64,000 bases of DNA from JANXQG01 sp964615095 (GCA_964615095.1 CAZTPX010000032.1:9374-73373); one strand, 5' to 3'. Positions 43,927-53,706 are shown, counted from the stretch's first letter. The notes: a model not told the origin generated them from the letters alone. Program-made: numbers and translations.

Positions 43927-44124
43927 ATGCGACTTCGTGTAATCTTCCTTTGCAGCTTGGGACTGCTGCCCATGTTCGGCTGCGAGAAACGGATTCCCAA
44001 GGACGAGTTGGGGACCGTCGTTTTCGAGGTCCCCGCCGTCGGCGACGACAAACCGCCTCCTTTGCCCGCGTTGGACGAGGGAAAGGATCAGGCAAAGGAC
44101 TCTTCTGCCAAACCTCGCAAATAG
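43927..44124 (+). CDS. Small lipoprotein
   Basis: The ATG at 43927 opens MRLRVIFLCSLGLLPMFGC, a lipoprotein signal with lipobox PMFGC. The mature part is about 45 residues, Asp/Glu/Pro/Lys-rich (PPPLPALDEG). It is probably anchored to the outer face of a membrane. No family known. Confidence 0.7.
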   Translation: MRLRVIFLCSLGLLPMFGCEKRIPKDELGTVVFEVPAVGDDKPPPLPALDEGKDQAKDSSAKPRK

Positions 44125-44216
44125 CGGGACGGTACGGATTTGCCTTGAAATCCCCACAGCCCGAATTATGCTGGTAATTTGGGATGAATAGGCACTTTGC
44201 GTTTTGGACTGAAGTC

Positions 44217-44684
44217 ATGTTGAGCAAGCGGTTGTTTGTTGTCGCGATCATATTGGGTCTGGCAGCGTTCGAGTCAAACCGTGTTTCGGCGTCCGGCGGC
44301 GGTGCAAAGGGTTCTTTTGCGGGGAGACCCGCCGCCGGACGCCCGGCAGAGAGTTGCCCCAATCGCCCTAACCTGGCGTATGGCAACAACTTATGGGGTT
44401 GGGGTGGCTACGGATACGGCTACAGCGGCTGGGGATATTCGCCATGGGGATGCGGTTATCAGTGGGTTGACGTCCCCTATTTTTCTCTGTTCCCTCCGGT
44501 CTACTATGGATACGCGCCGAATGGACCGGTGTTGAACCGTCCGGTCGGATACGCCGAATCGTCCGTGTCCGGAAATGAAAGTCCTCAATCTGTCCCTGCG
44601 TCGACCGTCTCGACCGGTCAGCCGCGCCCGCCGTTGCGGATCATCAATCCGTATTACGTGGAAGGGCAGACGGACAAACGTTAG
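44217..44684 (+). CDS. Exported Gly/Tyr/Trp-rich protein
   Basis: The ATG at 44217 starts a signal peptide (MLSKRLFVVAIILGLAAF). The mature segment around residues 55-105 is rich in Gly, Tyr and Trp (WGWGGYGYGYSGWGYSPWG), a composition seen in surface-layer or wall proteins. The C-terminus is Ser/Pro-rich. It follows the small lipoprotein on the same strand with an 92-base gap. Function unknown. Confidence 0.65.
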   Translation: MLSKRLFVVAIILGLAAFESNRVSASGGGAKGSFAGRPAAGRPAESCPNRPNLAYGNNLWGWGGYGYGYSGWGYSPWGCGYQWVDVPYFSLFPPVYYGYAPNGPVLNRPVGYAESSVSGNESPQSVPASTVSTGQPRPPLRIINPYYVEGQTDKR

Positions 44685-44796
44685 TCCACTCGCATTTTCT
44701 GCTTGCACCCGCAGTTTGGGCAGGCCCTAAATGAGGGCTTAAGTCCGGGCCAAGTCACCTTGAGGAGAAAGCGGCGGCAAGCCGCGGCGTTCCAAA

Positions 44797-46818
44797 TTAC
44801 CTTATTGGCGGAAGGAGCCGCAGTCCGACGATCGGGTGGCCGCGAAGCTGGTCGAGGTGCTCCTGCAAGATGCGGCGAACTTCCATCACGGCCAAGGGAT
44901 GGCAATGTACGGTCATGTGGAAGTCGGGCACGATCAGTGCCGGTTCGGCGTCGGGCGAACGGGCGTTCTGCACCGTCACCACGCCGTCCGTGTCGTCGGC
45001 CAGCTTGTGCCACCACGACGACTGCGGAATCTGGCCAATGATGTTGTTGTACTTGACCCAAGGCGCCCGCGGGCTGCCCTGCATCACCGCCAGGATCGGC
45101 GAGGTGGGCGCCAGCGAATCGATGCTCGACTCGATCCTCAAGAGCGATTCCGGAAAGACCATCTCGGGATTGTCGCGGAAAAGCTGCTGCTGCGTGTTGA
45201 CGATCGCCGTGGGCCAGCTAATCAGCTTGTCCAGAAGATATTGAGTCGTCTGGTTGGAGAACTTGCTGCCACCGTGCGGCGTGGCGATGGTCACCACGCG
45301 GCGGATGGACGGATTCGCGTGGAAATAAAACGTCTCGCCCAGCTTCTGCCGTACGTCGGAAGTGGCCTTGACCTGCTCCCAGGGGATGCGGCTCGCCAGT
45401 TTCCAGTAGTCCTCGCCGCTTTCCAGCGTTTGCAGCCGCGCGACCAACCCGCCCATGCTGTGGCCGACTAGCACCATCTGGTCGAGGGCCGGCTCGCGAT
45501 GCTGCGGATCGAGCACTTGCCGCGTCTCAGCCAGGTCGCGGCGCAACTGGGCCGCACTGAGCCAGAACGGCTGGCCCGTCGGATAGAGATAGAACCAGAA
45601 CTGGTAGTGCCGGCGGATGTCGGGCGAGCTCCGCAGGTCGTTGAACATCTCCATCCAGGTCATGGGGCTCGACCACATGCCGTGAATGAAGACGACCGGG
45701 ATCTTGCCCGGCTCGTAGGGCTGCACCATGTACAGGCCCTTGATCATCGTTTGCTGATCGCCTTGGGGAGTCAGCAGTTTCTCCGGGTGGAAGAGGCCGA
45801 TTGTGGCCAGCGATTCCATGGGTACCTTCGCCAGGAAGTAGGCCAGCGGCGTCGTCAGATCGCTTTCCAGCGGCACGAGGAGATTCCCTACGCGGGTGTC
45901 GTTGACCTCCAGCGGATCGCACAATTCCAAGAGGCCCTGGTTGTGGCCCGTGGAGTTGGGCTGTGCGTCTGGTCGCAGGAAGGCGGTGACGGGGAAACTG
46001 AGGCTTGGCGGATAGAAGCGAGCCGCCTCGGGCTGCCCCTTGCCCTTGTCGCTGCGGCGGACGACGATCAGCGGTACGCCCAGGCCGTGGTTTTGATAGT
46101 GATTCTTGAGTCCTTTCATTTCGTAGTCGGAAACGAATTCAAAATGGTCGAAGTCGTCGGGCTGCCAGGCGCCGCCACGGAGCACGCAGGTGATGTCCCA
46201 GGCGCCGGCTGCCGTGTGGATGGTGCGCGTGGTGCCCGGCCGCAGCTCGCCGCGATCGCAGTTCAAGCGCAAGGTCGATTCCAAGGCGCTGTTATAGAGG
46301 TCGCACGCGCCGCGGAATTGCGGGTCGTAGCAGTTGCGTGTCGCCGCCAGCCGGTCGTCGAACAGGAACGCGTAGGCGTGCAGCACGGTCGCGCCGTAGA
46401 GGTCCAGGGCCTGGGCCTTGTCCTTGCTCTCGATCCTGCGGGCCGAGAGGTAGGCCAGTTCCGCCATGGCATAGACCTTATCGGCCGAGGGTTCCTTTTC
46501 GGCGATGCGGTGCAAATTTTCCAGGAGTTGGCGGGGGTCGCCTTGCAGGGCGTCGGTGAGATTGTAGACCCGCAGAAGCTGCATCGTTCGCGGCGTCGGC
46601 TGCGGCCCGCTGCGCGAGGTCAGTTGCAACTCATCGCCCAACGGATTGCGGGGCACGCTGCGCAAAGTGACCCATTGTGGCGATGCGCAGCCGGAGAGCG
46701 CCGCGGCCGCCAGACAGAAGATGAATGCCAACCACAGACCACGGCAACGCCACGCGCGGATTCCCAGACGGGAAAGCGGTCGGGCGAAGCGCGTCGTTGT
46801 ACTGGCGATGGATTCCAC
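44797..46818 (-). CDS. Alpha/beta hydrolase lipoprotein (lipase/esterase-like)
   Basis: This 673-residue protein starts at GTG and carries a lipoprotein signal ending LSGCAS (residues about 30-45). A helical N-terminal half of about 330 residues has TPR-like content. The C-terminal half is an alpha/beta hydrolase: VVFIHGMWSSPMTWMEM (oxyanion HG), LVGHSMGGLVARL (nucleophile Ser), TIATPHGGS, and a late Asp and His (ADDTDGVV; VHCHPLA). It is likely an anchored lipase or esterase. Substrate unknown. It is much longer than ordinary lipases because of the helical front half. Confidence 0.85.
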   Translation of the reverse strand: MESIASTTTRFARPLSRLGIRAWRCRGLWLAFIFCLAAAALSGCASPQWVTLRSVPRNPLGDELQLTSRSGPQPTPRTMQLLRVYNLTDALQGDPRQLLENLHRIAEKEPSADKVYAMAELAYLSARRIESKDKAQALDLYGATVLHAYAFLFDDRLAATRNCYDPQFRGACDLYNSALESTLRLNCDRGELRPGTTRTIHTAAGAWDITCVLRGGAWQPDDFDHFEFVSDYEMKGLKNHYQNHGLGVPLIVVRRSDKGKGQPEAARFYPPSLSFPVTAFLRPDAQPNSTGHNQGLLELCDPLEVNDTRVGNLLVPLESDLTTPLAYFLAKVPMESLATIGLFHPEKLLTPQGDQQTMIKGLYMVQPYEPGKIPVVFIHGMWSSPMTWMEMFNDLRSSPDIRRHYQFWFYLYPTGQPFWLSAAQLRRDLAETRQVLDPQHREPALDQMVLVGHSMGGLVARLQTLESGEDYWKLASRIPWEQVKATSDVRQKLGETFYFHANPSIRRVVTIATPHGGSKFSNQTTQYLLDKLISWPTAIVNTQQQLFRDNPEMVFPESLLRIESSIDSLAPTSPILAVMQGSPRAPWVKYNNIIGQIPQSSWWHKLADDTDGVVTVQNARSPDAEPALIVPDFHMTVHCHPLAVMEVRRILQEHLDQLRGHPIVGLRLLPPIR

Positions 46819-46976
46819 GTCGACTCGTTGCCGTATGAATTGGAACTGCGGCGGTTATGAAACAGTGGTGGAGAAAATCGCGGAAAGATACCTCGGAAAA
46901 GGGAGACGGGTCAAGGGGGAATTAGGAAGACGGGGAAGATAGAGAAGAAGGGGAGGGCGACTTGCGTCAAGCTGGG

Positions 46977-47033
46977 CTAGATCAGCCGGCGCAAATCGCG
47001 CGCACCGTGAACGACGCGGACGATCTGGACGCC
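46977..47033 (-). pseudogene. C-terminal remnant of a RelE/ParE-type toxin
   Basis: The minus strand reads GVQIVRVVHGARDLRRLI then TAG, the usual end of ParE-like toxins. Nothing upstream in the frame continues it. It is a very small relic. Confidence 0.45.
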
Positions 47034-47046
47034 CTAGCGTTCTTTA

Positions 47047-48183
47047 TCAGCCTTCAACGGCTTTGACCGTGTCCGCCTGATGTTTGCCGTTGGGCTTGAC
47101 CTCCAGGTGACCTTTGCCGTCGCCGCCCGCAGGCTGCTGGAGATGGCCGTGTTGGCCGATGGCTGCGCAGTCGCTCAGCGGCTGCCAGGTCTCGGTCCAA
47201 CTGCAACCGGCCCAGGAAAGCCCTACGCCAAACCCGATCAAGAGGGTTTGTGTGCCGGGCTGCAAACGGCTGGCGGTCCGCAGATCGTGAATCAATAGCG
47301 GCAGGGTCGATGAGACCGTGTTGCCGTATTCCTGCATGGCCAAGGGGACCTGTTCCTCCGCCAGATTCAGCCGTTCGCGAAGATGATCGAGCATGAAGCG
47401 CGTGGCCTGGTGCATGAGATACAGCTCCACGTCGCCGCGAGTCCACCGCGACCGGTCGAGCACGCAGTCGATCATCGCCGGCACCACGTCCAGCGTGAAC
47501 TTGACAATCTCCGGGCCGTCCATCACCAGGGCGCTGGGCCAGCGCTTGCGCTTGCGGGGTTGCAGGGCGTCGGCCGCGGGACGCGCGCCGCCCTCGGCAA
47601 CCATGAGCGTGTCGGCGCCGCGGCCGTCGGTGCCGAAGACAAACCCGCCCAGCGAAGGCTCGTCGGCAGCTTCAATCAGCGTGGCCGCCGCGCCGTCGCC
47701 GAAGATCGTCCGCAAGGAACGATCGGTCGGATGGATGTATTTCGAATAGGTCTCGGCGGTGAGCAGCAGGACCCGCCGCGCGGCGCCGCTGCGAATCAGG
47801 CCGTCGGCCAAGGAAAGCCCGTAGAGAAAACCCGAACAACCGAGATTGAAATCCAGGGCACCGATCGACGTCGGCAGTTTCAGCCGTTCCTGCAGCAAAC
47901 AGGCCGTGGTGGGCAAGGGGTAGTCGGGCGATTGCGTGCAAAGCAGGAGAAAATCGATCGACTTGCGGTCGACGGCATGCTGTTGGAAGAGCTTCTCCGC
48001 AGCCACGACGGCCAGATCCGCGGCGGTTTCGCCTGGAGCGGCAACGTGCCTAGCTCGAATGCCCGTCTTTCTGTAGATCAACTCCATGTCCCACTTGGGA
48101 AAGAGCGACTGGAGCAGATCATTGTCTTCCACCGTTTCGGGGAGGTGGAAGGCGATGGGGCCTATTGCCGCATATTTCTGCAT
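47047..48183 (-). CDS. FabH-like 3-oxoacyl-ACP synthase III
   Basis: This 378-residue protein begins with AIGPIAFHLPE and GIRARHVAAPGETAADL. It contains the thiolase-fold triad of KAS III: the nucleophile Cys in FNLGCSGFLYG (near residue 113), His in LYLMHQATRF, and Asn in EYGNTVSSTLP. It ends with GFGVGLSWA. A C-terminal tail of about 45 residues, hydrophilic and Gly/His-rich, is absent from typical enzymes. KAS III starts fatty-acid or polyketide chains. The lack of fab neighbours hints at a specialised rather than housekeeping role. Confidence 0.88.
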   Translation of the reverse strand: MQKYAAIGPIAFHLPETVEDNDLLQSLFPKWDMELIYRKTGIRARHVAAPGETAADLAVVAAEKLFQQHAVDRKSIDFLLLCTQSPDYPLPTTACLLQERLKLPTSIGALDFNLGCSGFLYGLSLADGLIRSGAARRVLLLTAETYSKYIHPTDRSLRTIFGDGAAATLIEAADEPSLGGFVFGTDGRGADTLMVAEGGARPAADALQPRKRKRWPSALVMDGPEIVKFTLDVVPAMIDCVLDRSRWTRGDVELYLMHQATRFMLDHLRERLNLAEEQVPLAMQEYGNTVSSTLPLLIHDLRTASRLQPGTQTLLIGFGVGLSWAGCSWTETWQPLSDCAAIGQHGHLQQPAGGDGKGHLEVKPNGKHQADTVKAVEG

Positions 48184-48347
48184 TATCGATCCTCACTTGG
48201 CCGGCCGGCGGCCCATGGCGCACCCTCATGCACGGCTACTGACGCCATAGGCATTTTACGCATTTCCCCGAGTTGACCGCAATGTGGAAAAAAAGGCCGC
48301 TTCGCGGTAGGATTAACGCAACAATGAATTTCCGCACCCCAACGGCC

Positions 48348-51300
48348 CTACTCCTTCCGCAATTCGCGGAATAGCGGCAGATGCCAATACGGAAATTCCA
48401 AGGTTAAGACGTGCAAGCTGGTCACATAATGGCGGCCGCCATGTGCGCTCCAGCGGTCGGGGACAGGCTCGGCGGGACTCCAACTCCCCTTCAAAGGGCC
48501 GCGCTCGATCTGCCCGGCACGCAGCAGCGGCGTGATGCGGGCCTGCCAAGTCTTCCAGTAATCGCCCTGCATGTGATACATGGCCTGCGTGGCGTAGTAC
48601 CAATAATAGCAGTCGCGCTGCGGAATCTCCCGCGTTCCCACGTCGGGCAGGTGCCCGAGCAGATAGTCGGCGCCCTTAGTCAACGAGGCCCTGTCGCGAT
48701 CCTGGCTGAGATACATTCGCATGATCATGGCCTGGGCGGTCATGGTGGGATTCGGCGCGCGGCCTTGCGGATTCTCATTGTCGGTATTCAAGGGGTTGTA
48801 GACGTATGTGCCGCGGTCGGGCACCTGGGCAAAATCCAGCCAATGACCGATCTTGCGCAGGGCCTCTTCAGAGACTTCCAAGCCGGCCATCTGGGCGCTC
48901 TTTAAGGCCATGAGCTGCCAGCCAGTGACCGAGGTGTCGCTGCCGTCCCGCGGCCTGTAGCGCCAACCGCCGCGATCGGGGTCCTGCGACTTGAGAATAA
49001 AATCGACTGCTTTCTGGGCCGGCTCGCGGAGTTCGCGGTCCTGGGTCATGCCGTAGGCCTCGCAGAGGGCCATCGTGGCGATGCCCTGGCTGTAGTAGTG
49101 TGTAGGCTCGGACCCCTGATAGGAAAGGTTGCCGTCGGCCTGCTGATGCTTCACGAGCCACTCCACGCCGCGGCGAACGACATCGCGATACTTGTCGTCC
49201 TCGTGCGTATAACCGGCGCCGAGATAGGCCAAGAGCGCCATGCCCGTGGCGGCCGTGTCCGCGTGCAGCGACCCCAGCGTGCCCGCATCCGCCGCGACAC
49301 CCTCGGGCAGAGCGTGCAGGCTCCAGTGCCCATCGCCGAACTGCGTATGGGCGAAGTACTCCAATCCGTTCTCGATGGCCGGCTCGGTCAGTTGTCCGGC
49401 CGACGGATCGCCGATGGTCAGGCCGCCACGCGCGCCGCGGCGGAAAGACGCCATGGGTTCGTGGACCTGTCCGCTGACGACGACCGGGCTGTTGCCGCGG
49501 CCGATGCCGCCCGGACCCGATCCGCCGCCCGACAGGAATTGATCCAACTGCCCGTCGCCGCGGCCACCGCGGCCGCCAACGCCCGTGGGCTGGGGCGAGG
49601 TGACGCCGATCGAGGCGATTTCCGACGGATCGACCTGGACGGAAGGATGGGTACCGAAGCCTTGGCCGACACTCTCCCGCCGCCCGATGCCGCCCAGCCG
49701 CTCGTTGGGGCCAACTGCCGCGGAACCAACCACCGCGCCGCCGGAACCCTGCGCGTTGCCGCCGGCAACAGGCCCGTGGGTCGCGTCCGCCGTACCGGCA
49801 ACGGGCCCCACCGCAATGGCCCCGGGACGCAAATCGACAGCCTCCGAGCGGGCACGCGGAATAGCGCCGCTGCCGGCATCGGTGCCGCCTACAGTTCCTT
49901 CACGGTCATGCGGTCCGTGAACTCCACCGCCCAAGGTCCCCACCACGCCACCGCGAGCGATCACATCGTTGCCGGGCAGCGAATCCCCTTCACCCCACGC
50001 GGCGCCGCCGGAGTTGCGCGAATTGCCGCGCGGAACACCGCTGCCCGCCGTATGCTGCAGGGCGATCCGCTGGCCGACATCCAGCGAACTGGCTATTCCG
50101 CCGGGATGGGACGATGTTCCGCCGCCGCCCGAGAACGCCGCGCTCTCGGCGATTTTCGCGGCTGCGGGAAGATGTGCGATCAGCTCCGATTGGGTCCGCG
50201 GCAATCCGCCTCCCTGGCCGGCAATGAGGCTGGAACCGCCGTCTTCCAACTGCGAGGCGATTGCCCGCCGCGCCGCCGCGGAAGGCTGAGCCAAACCGCG
50301 GAGAAGGTTCGAGTCAGGAGATCCGGCGCGAACTTCCCCCGCTTCGTCGGTCGAGTCGCCCGCCACCGACGGCAGGGCCTTGCCGCCACCGTAGATCGCG
50401 CCGCGGCGCGAAGGGAAAAGCGAGGAACCGTTGCTGGAGTCTTGGACGCCGCTGGAAGAGATCGTGGGACCGAGCGGGGCATGCGACATATCCGACTTCT
50501 GTACCGGGGCAGTGACGACGGATTCCAGCCGGCTGGCCGGTTGGCCGCCGCCGGCGTTGGGAGCTTGGGCCAGCGCCCCGGCATCCGCAATAACAGCCGA
50601 TGGCTGTGGCACACCATCGCCCTTGGAACGCTCGATCGTCTTGCTTGGTTGCGTAATCTCGCTGGCCGCTTCCTGGCCCGACGGAGTCTTGGAATTCTGC
50701 GGGGTCTGCGAGGGAAGCCGGGCGACGATGCTGGCTGAAGGCAGCGGATCGCCCGGTTGGACCTCGACCCGGGTCAGCTTGTGCGGCGGCGGGAGCGGTC
50801 CGTTGTTCGGCGTGGCCGCCAGCTTGGCCACTTTGGTCCAATCGACCTTGTCGGCCTTTTCAGCTTGAACCGGCGTAGGCTCGGGGGTCTTCGGTGTTTC
50901 TGCCGGGGCCGCGGGCAAAGCGGCGGGGGCCGGCGCCTCCGTCTTCGGAAGCGGCATTGGGTCGCCCATCTGCCGGGCCATCGCCAGGGCTTCGAGCGGC
51001 TTGGCCTCTTCGACCTTCGCGGCTACCGGGTGGCGGATGTCCAGCGGCCCGCTGGTTTCGGGCGTCTCGCCCACGCCCAGCGGCGAGATCTCGGCATTCG
51101 CTGCGTGAGGGATCTCGGCCGCCGCCGCGGGACGGTCCATGTTGCGCGGCTGCAACACTGCGGCCGGTGCGGACTGTTCGCGGATGGGCGTTTCCACCAC
51201 CTTTTCGAAGGCCTGTTCGGCTGGCTGCTCGTCATCCTGGGCCCAATGGTAGTCGGGCACGGGCGAGTCATCGCCTTCCGCCGAGTTGCTGCGGGGATCG

Positions 51301-51653
51301 CCCAACTGGTTTGCGCCGCCCACCGAGTTGCTGAACAGGTAAAAAGCGCCCACTCCCAAAGTGGCGTGCCAGGCCAGGCTGAGCAGGATGGCCAGTTCGG
51401 CGGTACGACGGGCCGCTCCCTTGAGCCGCGAGGCGACGAAAATCAGCAGTGCCGCCGCAGCCGCCAAGCCGGCAAGCTGCGTGTAACCGTTCAGAATCAG
51501 CCGGTCCTCGTCGAAATCGCTGTTTACGATGACGATCACGCCCAGGATTCCTACCAGGACTATCGTCGCGCAGACGATCGGCCAGAGTTGTTCGTCGATA
51601 CCGGCCGACTGGGACCGGACGCCTGATTCCCAGGAAGATGTTCTGTCTGCCAT
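48348..51653 (-). CDS. Large membrane protein with cyclase-like alpha-toroid domain
   Basis: The ATG at 51651-51653 has AAGGAGG 8 bases upstream. The 1101 residues have three N-terminal membrane helices (about 22-45, 54-80, 85-110). A long Pro/Ala/Gly-rich linker follows (about 130-790). A C-terminal helical toroid comes last, resembling squalene-hopene cyclase or prenyltransferase repeats (NGLEYFAHTQFGDGHW, VEWLVKHQQADGN, FILKSQDPDRGGW). The catalytic DXDD of true cyclases is not evident, so I treat it as a binding domain. It lies downstream of exbB and exbD, so it may be driven by proton flow. Confidence 0.75.
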   Translation of the reverse strand: MADRTSSWESGVRSQSAGIDEQLWPIVCATIVLVGILGVIVIVNSDFDEDRLILNGYTQLAGLAAAAALLIFVASRLKGAARRTAELAILLSLAWHATLGVGAFYLFSNSVGGANQLGDPRSNSAEGDDSPVPDYHWAQDDEQPAEQAFEKVVETPIREQSAPAAVLQPRNMDRPAAAAEIPHAANAEISPLGVGETPETSGPLDIRHPVAAKVEEAKPLEALAMARQMGDPMPLPKTEAPAPAALPAAPAETPKTPEPTPVQAEKADKVDWTKVAKLAATPNNGPLPPPHKLTRVEVQPGDPLPSASIVARLPSQTPQNSKTPSGQEAASEITQPSKTIERSKGDGVPQPSAVIADAGALAQAPNAGGGQPASRLESVVTAPVQKSDMSHAPLGPTISSSGVQDSSNGSSLFPSRRGAIYGGGKALPSVAGDSTDEAGEVRAGSPDSNLLRGLAQPSAAARRAIASQLEDGGSSLIAGQGGGLPRTQSELIAHLPAAAKIAESAAFSGGGGTSSHPGGIASSLDVGQRIALQHTAGSGVPRGNSRNSGGAAWGEGDSLPGNDVIARGGVVGTLGGGVHGPHDREGTVGGTDAGSGAIPRARSEAVDLRPGAIAVGPVAGTADATHGPVAGGNAQGSGGAVVGSAAVGPNERLGGIGRRESVGQGFGTHPSVQVDPSEIASIGVTSPQPTGVGGRGGRGDGQLDQFLSGGGSGPGGIGRGNSPVVVSGQVHEPMASFRRGARGGLTIGDPSAGQLTEPAIENGLEYFAHTQFGDGHWSLHALPEGVAADAGTLGSLHADTAATGMALLAYLGAGYTHEDDKYRDVVRRGVEWLVKHQQADGNLSYQGSEPTHYYSQGIATMALCEAYGMTQDRELREPAQKAVDFILKSQDPDRGGWRYRPRDGSDTSVTGWQLMALKSAQMAGLEVSEEALRKIGHWLDFAQVPDRGTYVYNPLNTDNENPQGRAPNPTMTAQAMIMRMYLSQDRDRASLTKGADYLLGHLPDVGTREIPQRDCYYWYYATQAMYHMQGDYWKTWQARITPLLRAGQIERGPLKGSWSPAEPVPDRWSAHGGRHYVTSLHVLTLEFPYWHLPLFRELRKE

Positions 51654-51666
51654 GTTCGACGCCTCC

Positions 51667-51756
51667 TTCGTAGGGTGGGCTTTAGCCCGCCTCCGACCTT
51701 CGTAGGGTGGGCTTTAGCCCACCTGTTGATGCCGTGGACTAAAGTCCACGCTACGT
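51667..51756. repeat. Family C palindromic repeats (two tandem partial copies)
   Basis: CGTAGGGTGGGCTTTAGCCC occurs twice within 51669-51720, followed by a hairpin GTGGACT-AA-AGTCCAC (51733-51750). Related GTGGGGTGGACTTTAGTCC lies at 57162-57180. These look like dispersed intergenic palindromes. Confidence 0.7.
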
Positions 51757-51772
51757 GTCTGTGTTCCTCACC

Positions 51773-52204
51773 CTATGTCTTGCCTTCTCCCGCTACGCTC
51801 TTGGTGGTCACGTGATAATCGCGCACCTTGTTCTTCTTGCAACAATCGATGACCTGGACGACATACCGCCAAGGGCAGCGTTCGTCGGCGCGCAAGGTGA
51901 CCGGTGTACGTCCGTGGCTTCTCTCCCAGGAACTGTGCAAGGCATCGTCCAACTCGTGCAACGTGCGCGGCAAGTCGCCGATAAAAAGGCGGCCCTTCTG
52001 ATCGATGTTGATGATCATCTCCGCCGGCCGCACGGTGATGGCCTGGGCCTCGCCGGCATACGGCGCCTGGATAGGCAATTCTTTTTCGGCCTCGGCCACC
52101 TTGGTGGCCACGAGAAAGAAGATCAGCAGATTGAACACCGTGTCGACCAGCGGCACCACGGGGATCTGCATCATCTCACTGCCTTTTTTGATCTTCACGG
52201 CCAT
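51773..52204 (-). CDS. exbD: ExbD/TolR-family biopolymer transport protein
   Basis: This 143-residue protein has one N-terminal membrane helix (VPLVDTVFNLLIFFLVAT) that carries the key Asp of ExbD/TolR proteins. A periplasmic domain follows. GAGGAGCC precedes the ATG. With the ExbB-like protein it forms a proton-driven motor that energises outer-membrane processes. Here the likely client is the toroid protein or the TPR protein of the same operon, not a TonB protein. Confidence 0.88.
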   Translation of the reverse strand: MAVKIKKGSEMMQIPVVPLVDTVFNLLIFFLVATKVAEAEKELPIQAPYAGEAQAITVRPAEMIINIDQKGRLFIGDLPRTLHELDDALHSSWERSHGRTPVTLRADERCPWRYVVQVIDCCKKNKVRDYHVTTKSVAGEGKT

Positions 52205-52248
52205 AACTGGAGGCTCCTCACTCGATTCGCATAACGGCCAAACGGGGG

Positions 52249-52335
52249 CGTAAGTTCGAAATCCAAGTTTTGAATTCTCCTATTTGAGTTTTGAATTTGT
52301 TTCGGATTTCGAAATTCGGATTTCGTGCTTCCGCT
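52249..52335. repeat. AT-rich degenerate repeat (family D)
   Basis: Near-repeats of CGAAATCC and TTTGAATT alternate over about 80 bases between exbD and exbB. Similar stretches lie at 35096-35150 and 58301-58335. They look like simple-sequence intergenic filler expanded by slippage. Confidence 0.5.
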
Positions 52336-52336
52336 C

Positions 52337-53437
52337 TTAGGGTCTACCTTCCAGCTTCTTCGGCTTCGAGATAGGCAGAGGGTCATCATCGTCCAGATCG
52401 TCCTCGTCGTCATCGCGAGACATCTCGATGATTGTCGCCGGATGCGACTGCGACGGTTTGTCGTTGGTGGCGGGCTGGCGCGAACGCCCTTCGAAACGCT
52501 CCAAGTGCGGCACGAGCAAGCGGGCAATTTCCTCGACCTGCTGAAACATCTTGAGGATCCGACCTTCGAAGTAGTGGGCCAGGATACCGGCCGGAATGGC
52601 CACGATCAGGCCGGCCAGTGTGCAGATCAACGCCGCGTAGATGCCGGTGGCCAAGGCGTCCATCTTGTTTTCGCCCACCGGCATGTGGGCCGTCGTATAG
52701 AAGCAAAGGATCATGCCGTGTACGGTGCCGGCCAGCCCCAACATGGGGGCCACGTTGAAGGTCAGGGTCTGTACGCGGACATTGGTGTACAGCCGGGTGG
52801 CTTCGTGCTCGCAGGCCTCGGTCATGGCCTTCTCGACCTCGGGAAGCGGACGGCCGACTTTGGCCAACATGGCCCGCACCACTACCGCCATCGAGGACGG
52901 ATATTGCCGGCAAAGCCGCAGGGCATGGCGGAGATCGAGTTCCCCCTTGCGGCTCGCCAGGGCACGCAGGCCGGCGGCCAGATCGTAGGGCAGGATCTTG
53001 TTCCGCCGCAGTCCCAGGAAGCGTTCCACGGCAAACGAGACGGCGATGATGGACACGAACCAGATGGCATAGAAGGCCCACATGTGCGGGCTGAGCCATT
53101 TGATGTCGCGGAGGATCGAGACGGTGTCGGCCTCTTTGACGGGCTGCGTGTCCTTCTTTTCCGTGCCGTTGCCGCCAATGTCGGCGGCAGTCTGGGCCGC
53201 GATTTCCTCCGGGGTCCGTCGGCCGCTGCCATTGGCCTTGGCAGGCGCGGCAGCAGAGTTCTTTTCGGCCCCGGCGGCCGGTGCAGCTGCGGGCTTCGTG
53301 GGCAACTGCGGCCCGTGGTCCTGGGCCAGGGCTGGCCGGAAGAGGGCATAGCCCAGGGCCGCGACAATGCCAATACCGACCGTGGCGATCCAACGGCCGG
53401 CAAAGGTCCAACGGATTAAAAGATTGCTATTCGACAT
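52337..53437 (-). CDS. exbB: ExbB/TolQ/MotA-family proton channel
   Basis: The ATG at 53435-53437 has AAGGAC upstream. The 366 residues include a first membrane helix (about 12-30), a Pro/Ala-rich linker, and the MotA/TolQ core. That core has three further helices with MLGLAGTVHGMI (the family's GxxGTVxG) and LATGIYAALICTLAGLIVAIP. The C-terminus is Asp-rich (DDDEDDLDDDD). It is the channel subunit of an ExbBD motor, encoded between the TPR protein and ExbD. Confidence 0.88.
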   Translation of the reverse strand: MSNSNLLIRWTFAGRWIATVGIGIVAALGYALFRPALAQDHGPQLPTKPAAAPAAGAEKNSAAAPAKANGSGRRTPEEIAAQTAADIGGNGTEKKDTQPVKEADTVSILRDIKWLSPHMWAFYAIWFVSIIAVSFAVERFLGLRRNKILPYDLAAGLRALASRKGELDLRHALRLCRQYPSSMAVVVRAMLAKVGRPLPEVEKAMTEACEHEATRLYTNVRVQTLTFNVAPMLGLAGTVHGMILCFYTTAHMPVGENKMDALATGIYAALICTLAGLIVAIPAGILAHYFEGRILKMFQQVEEIARLLVPHLERFEGRSRQPATNDKPSQSHPATIIEMSRDDDEDDLDDDDPLPISKPKKLEGRP

Positions 53438-53556
53438 GCGGATGTCCTTCTGCGCCGAATCGACGCGGGCGCTACGGTTCACGAATCAAGCCGCGACGGT
53501 TGAGCCGCGAAGTGTGTCTTTGGTAAGAGTTATTCCTTAACCGCCAGCCAGCCGAT

Positions 53557-53669
53557 CAAGTAGGTCTCTCTTGCCGAGAGAGACTAATGTGCTCCGCGCC
53601 GCTGGGAAACTCTGGAGCTTCCCCTGCGGCAGCACACATTAGTCCTTTCCGGCAGAAAGGACCTACTTG
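53557..53669. repeat. Family A miniature inverted-repeat element, intact copy
   Basis: A 113-bp unit begins CAAGTAGGTC and ends GACCTACTTG. Each end has its own hairpin: GTCTCTC/GAGAGAC around TTGCC on the left and GTCCTTTC/GAAAGGAC around CGGCA on the right. It lies between the TPR gene and exbB, so it is transcribed and may affect operon mRNA. A second copy at 61672 holds an insertion. Confidence 0.8.
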
Positions 53670-53706
53670 CTTAGTCTGGCGGTCAATGGGTGGGAAAATC
53701 GGGGGG

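Noticed and set aside
45499..46860. 453-residue plus-strand frame
   Set aside because: It is antisense to the alpha/beta hydrolase, has no ribosome site and a poor composition; long antisense frames are common in GC-rich DNA.
49098..50738. 546-residue plus-strand frame
   Set aside because: It is opposite the Pro/Ala/Gly-rich linker of the toroid protein and has no family or ribosome site.
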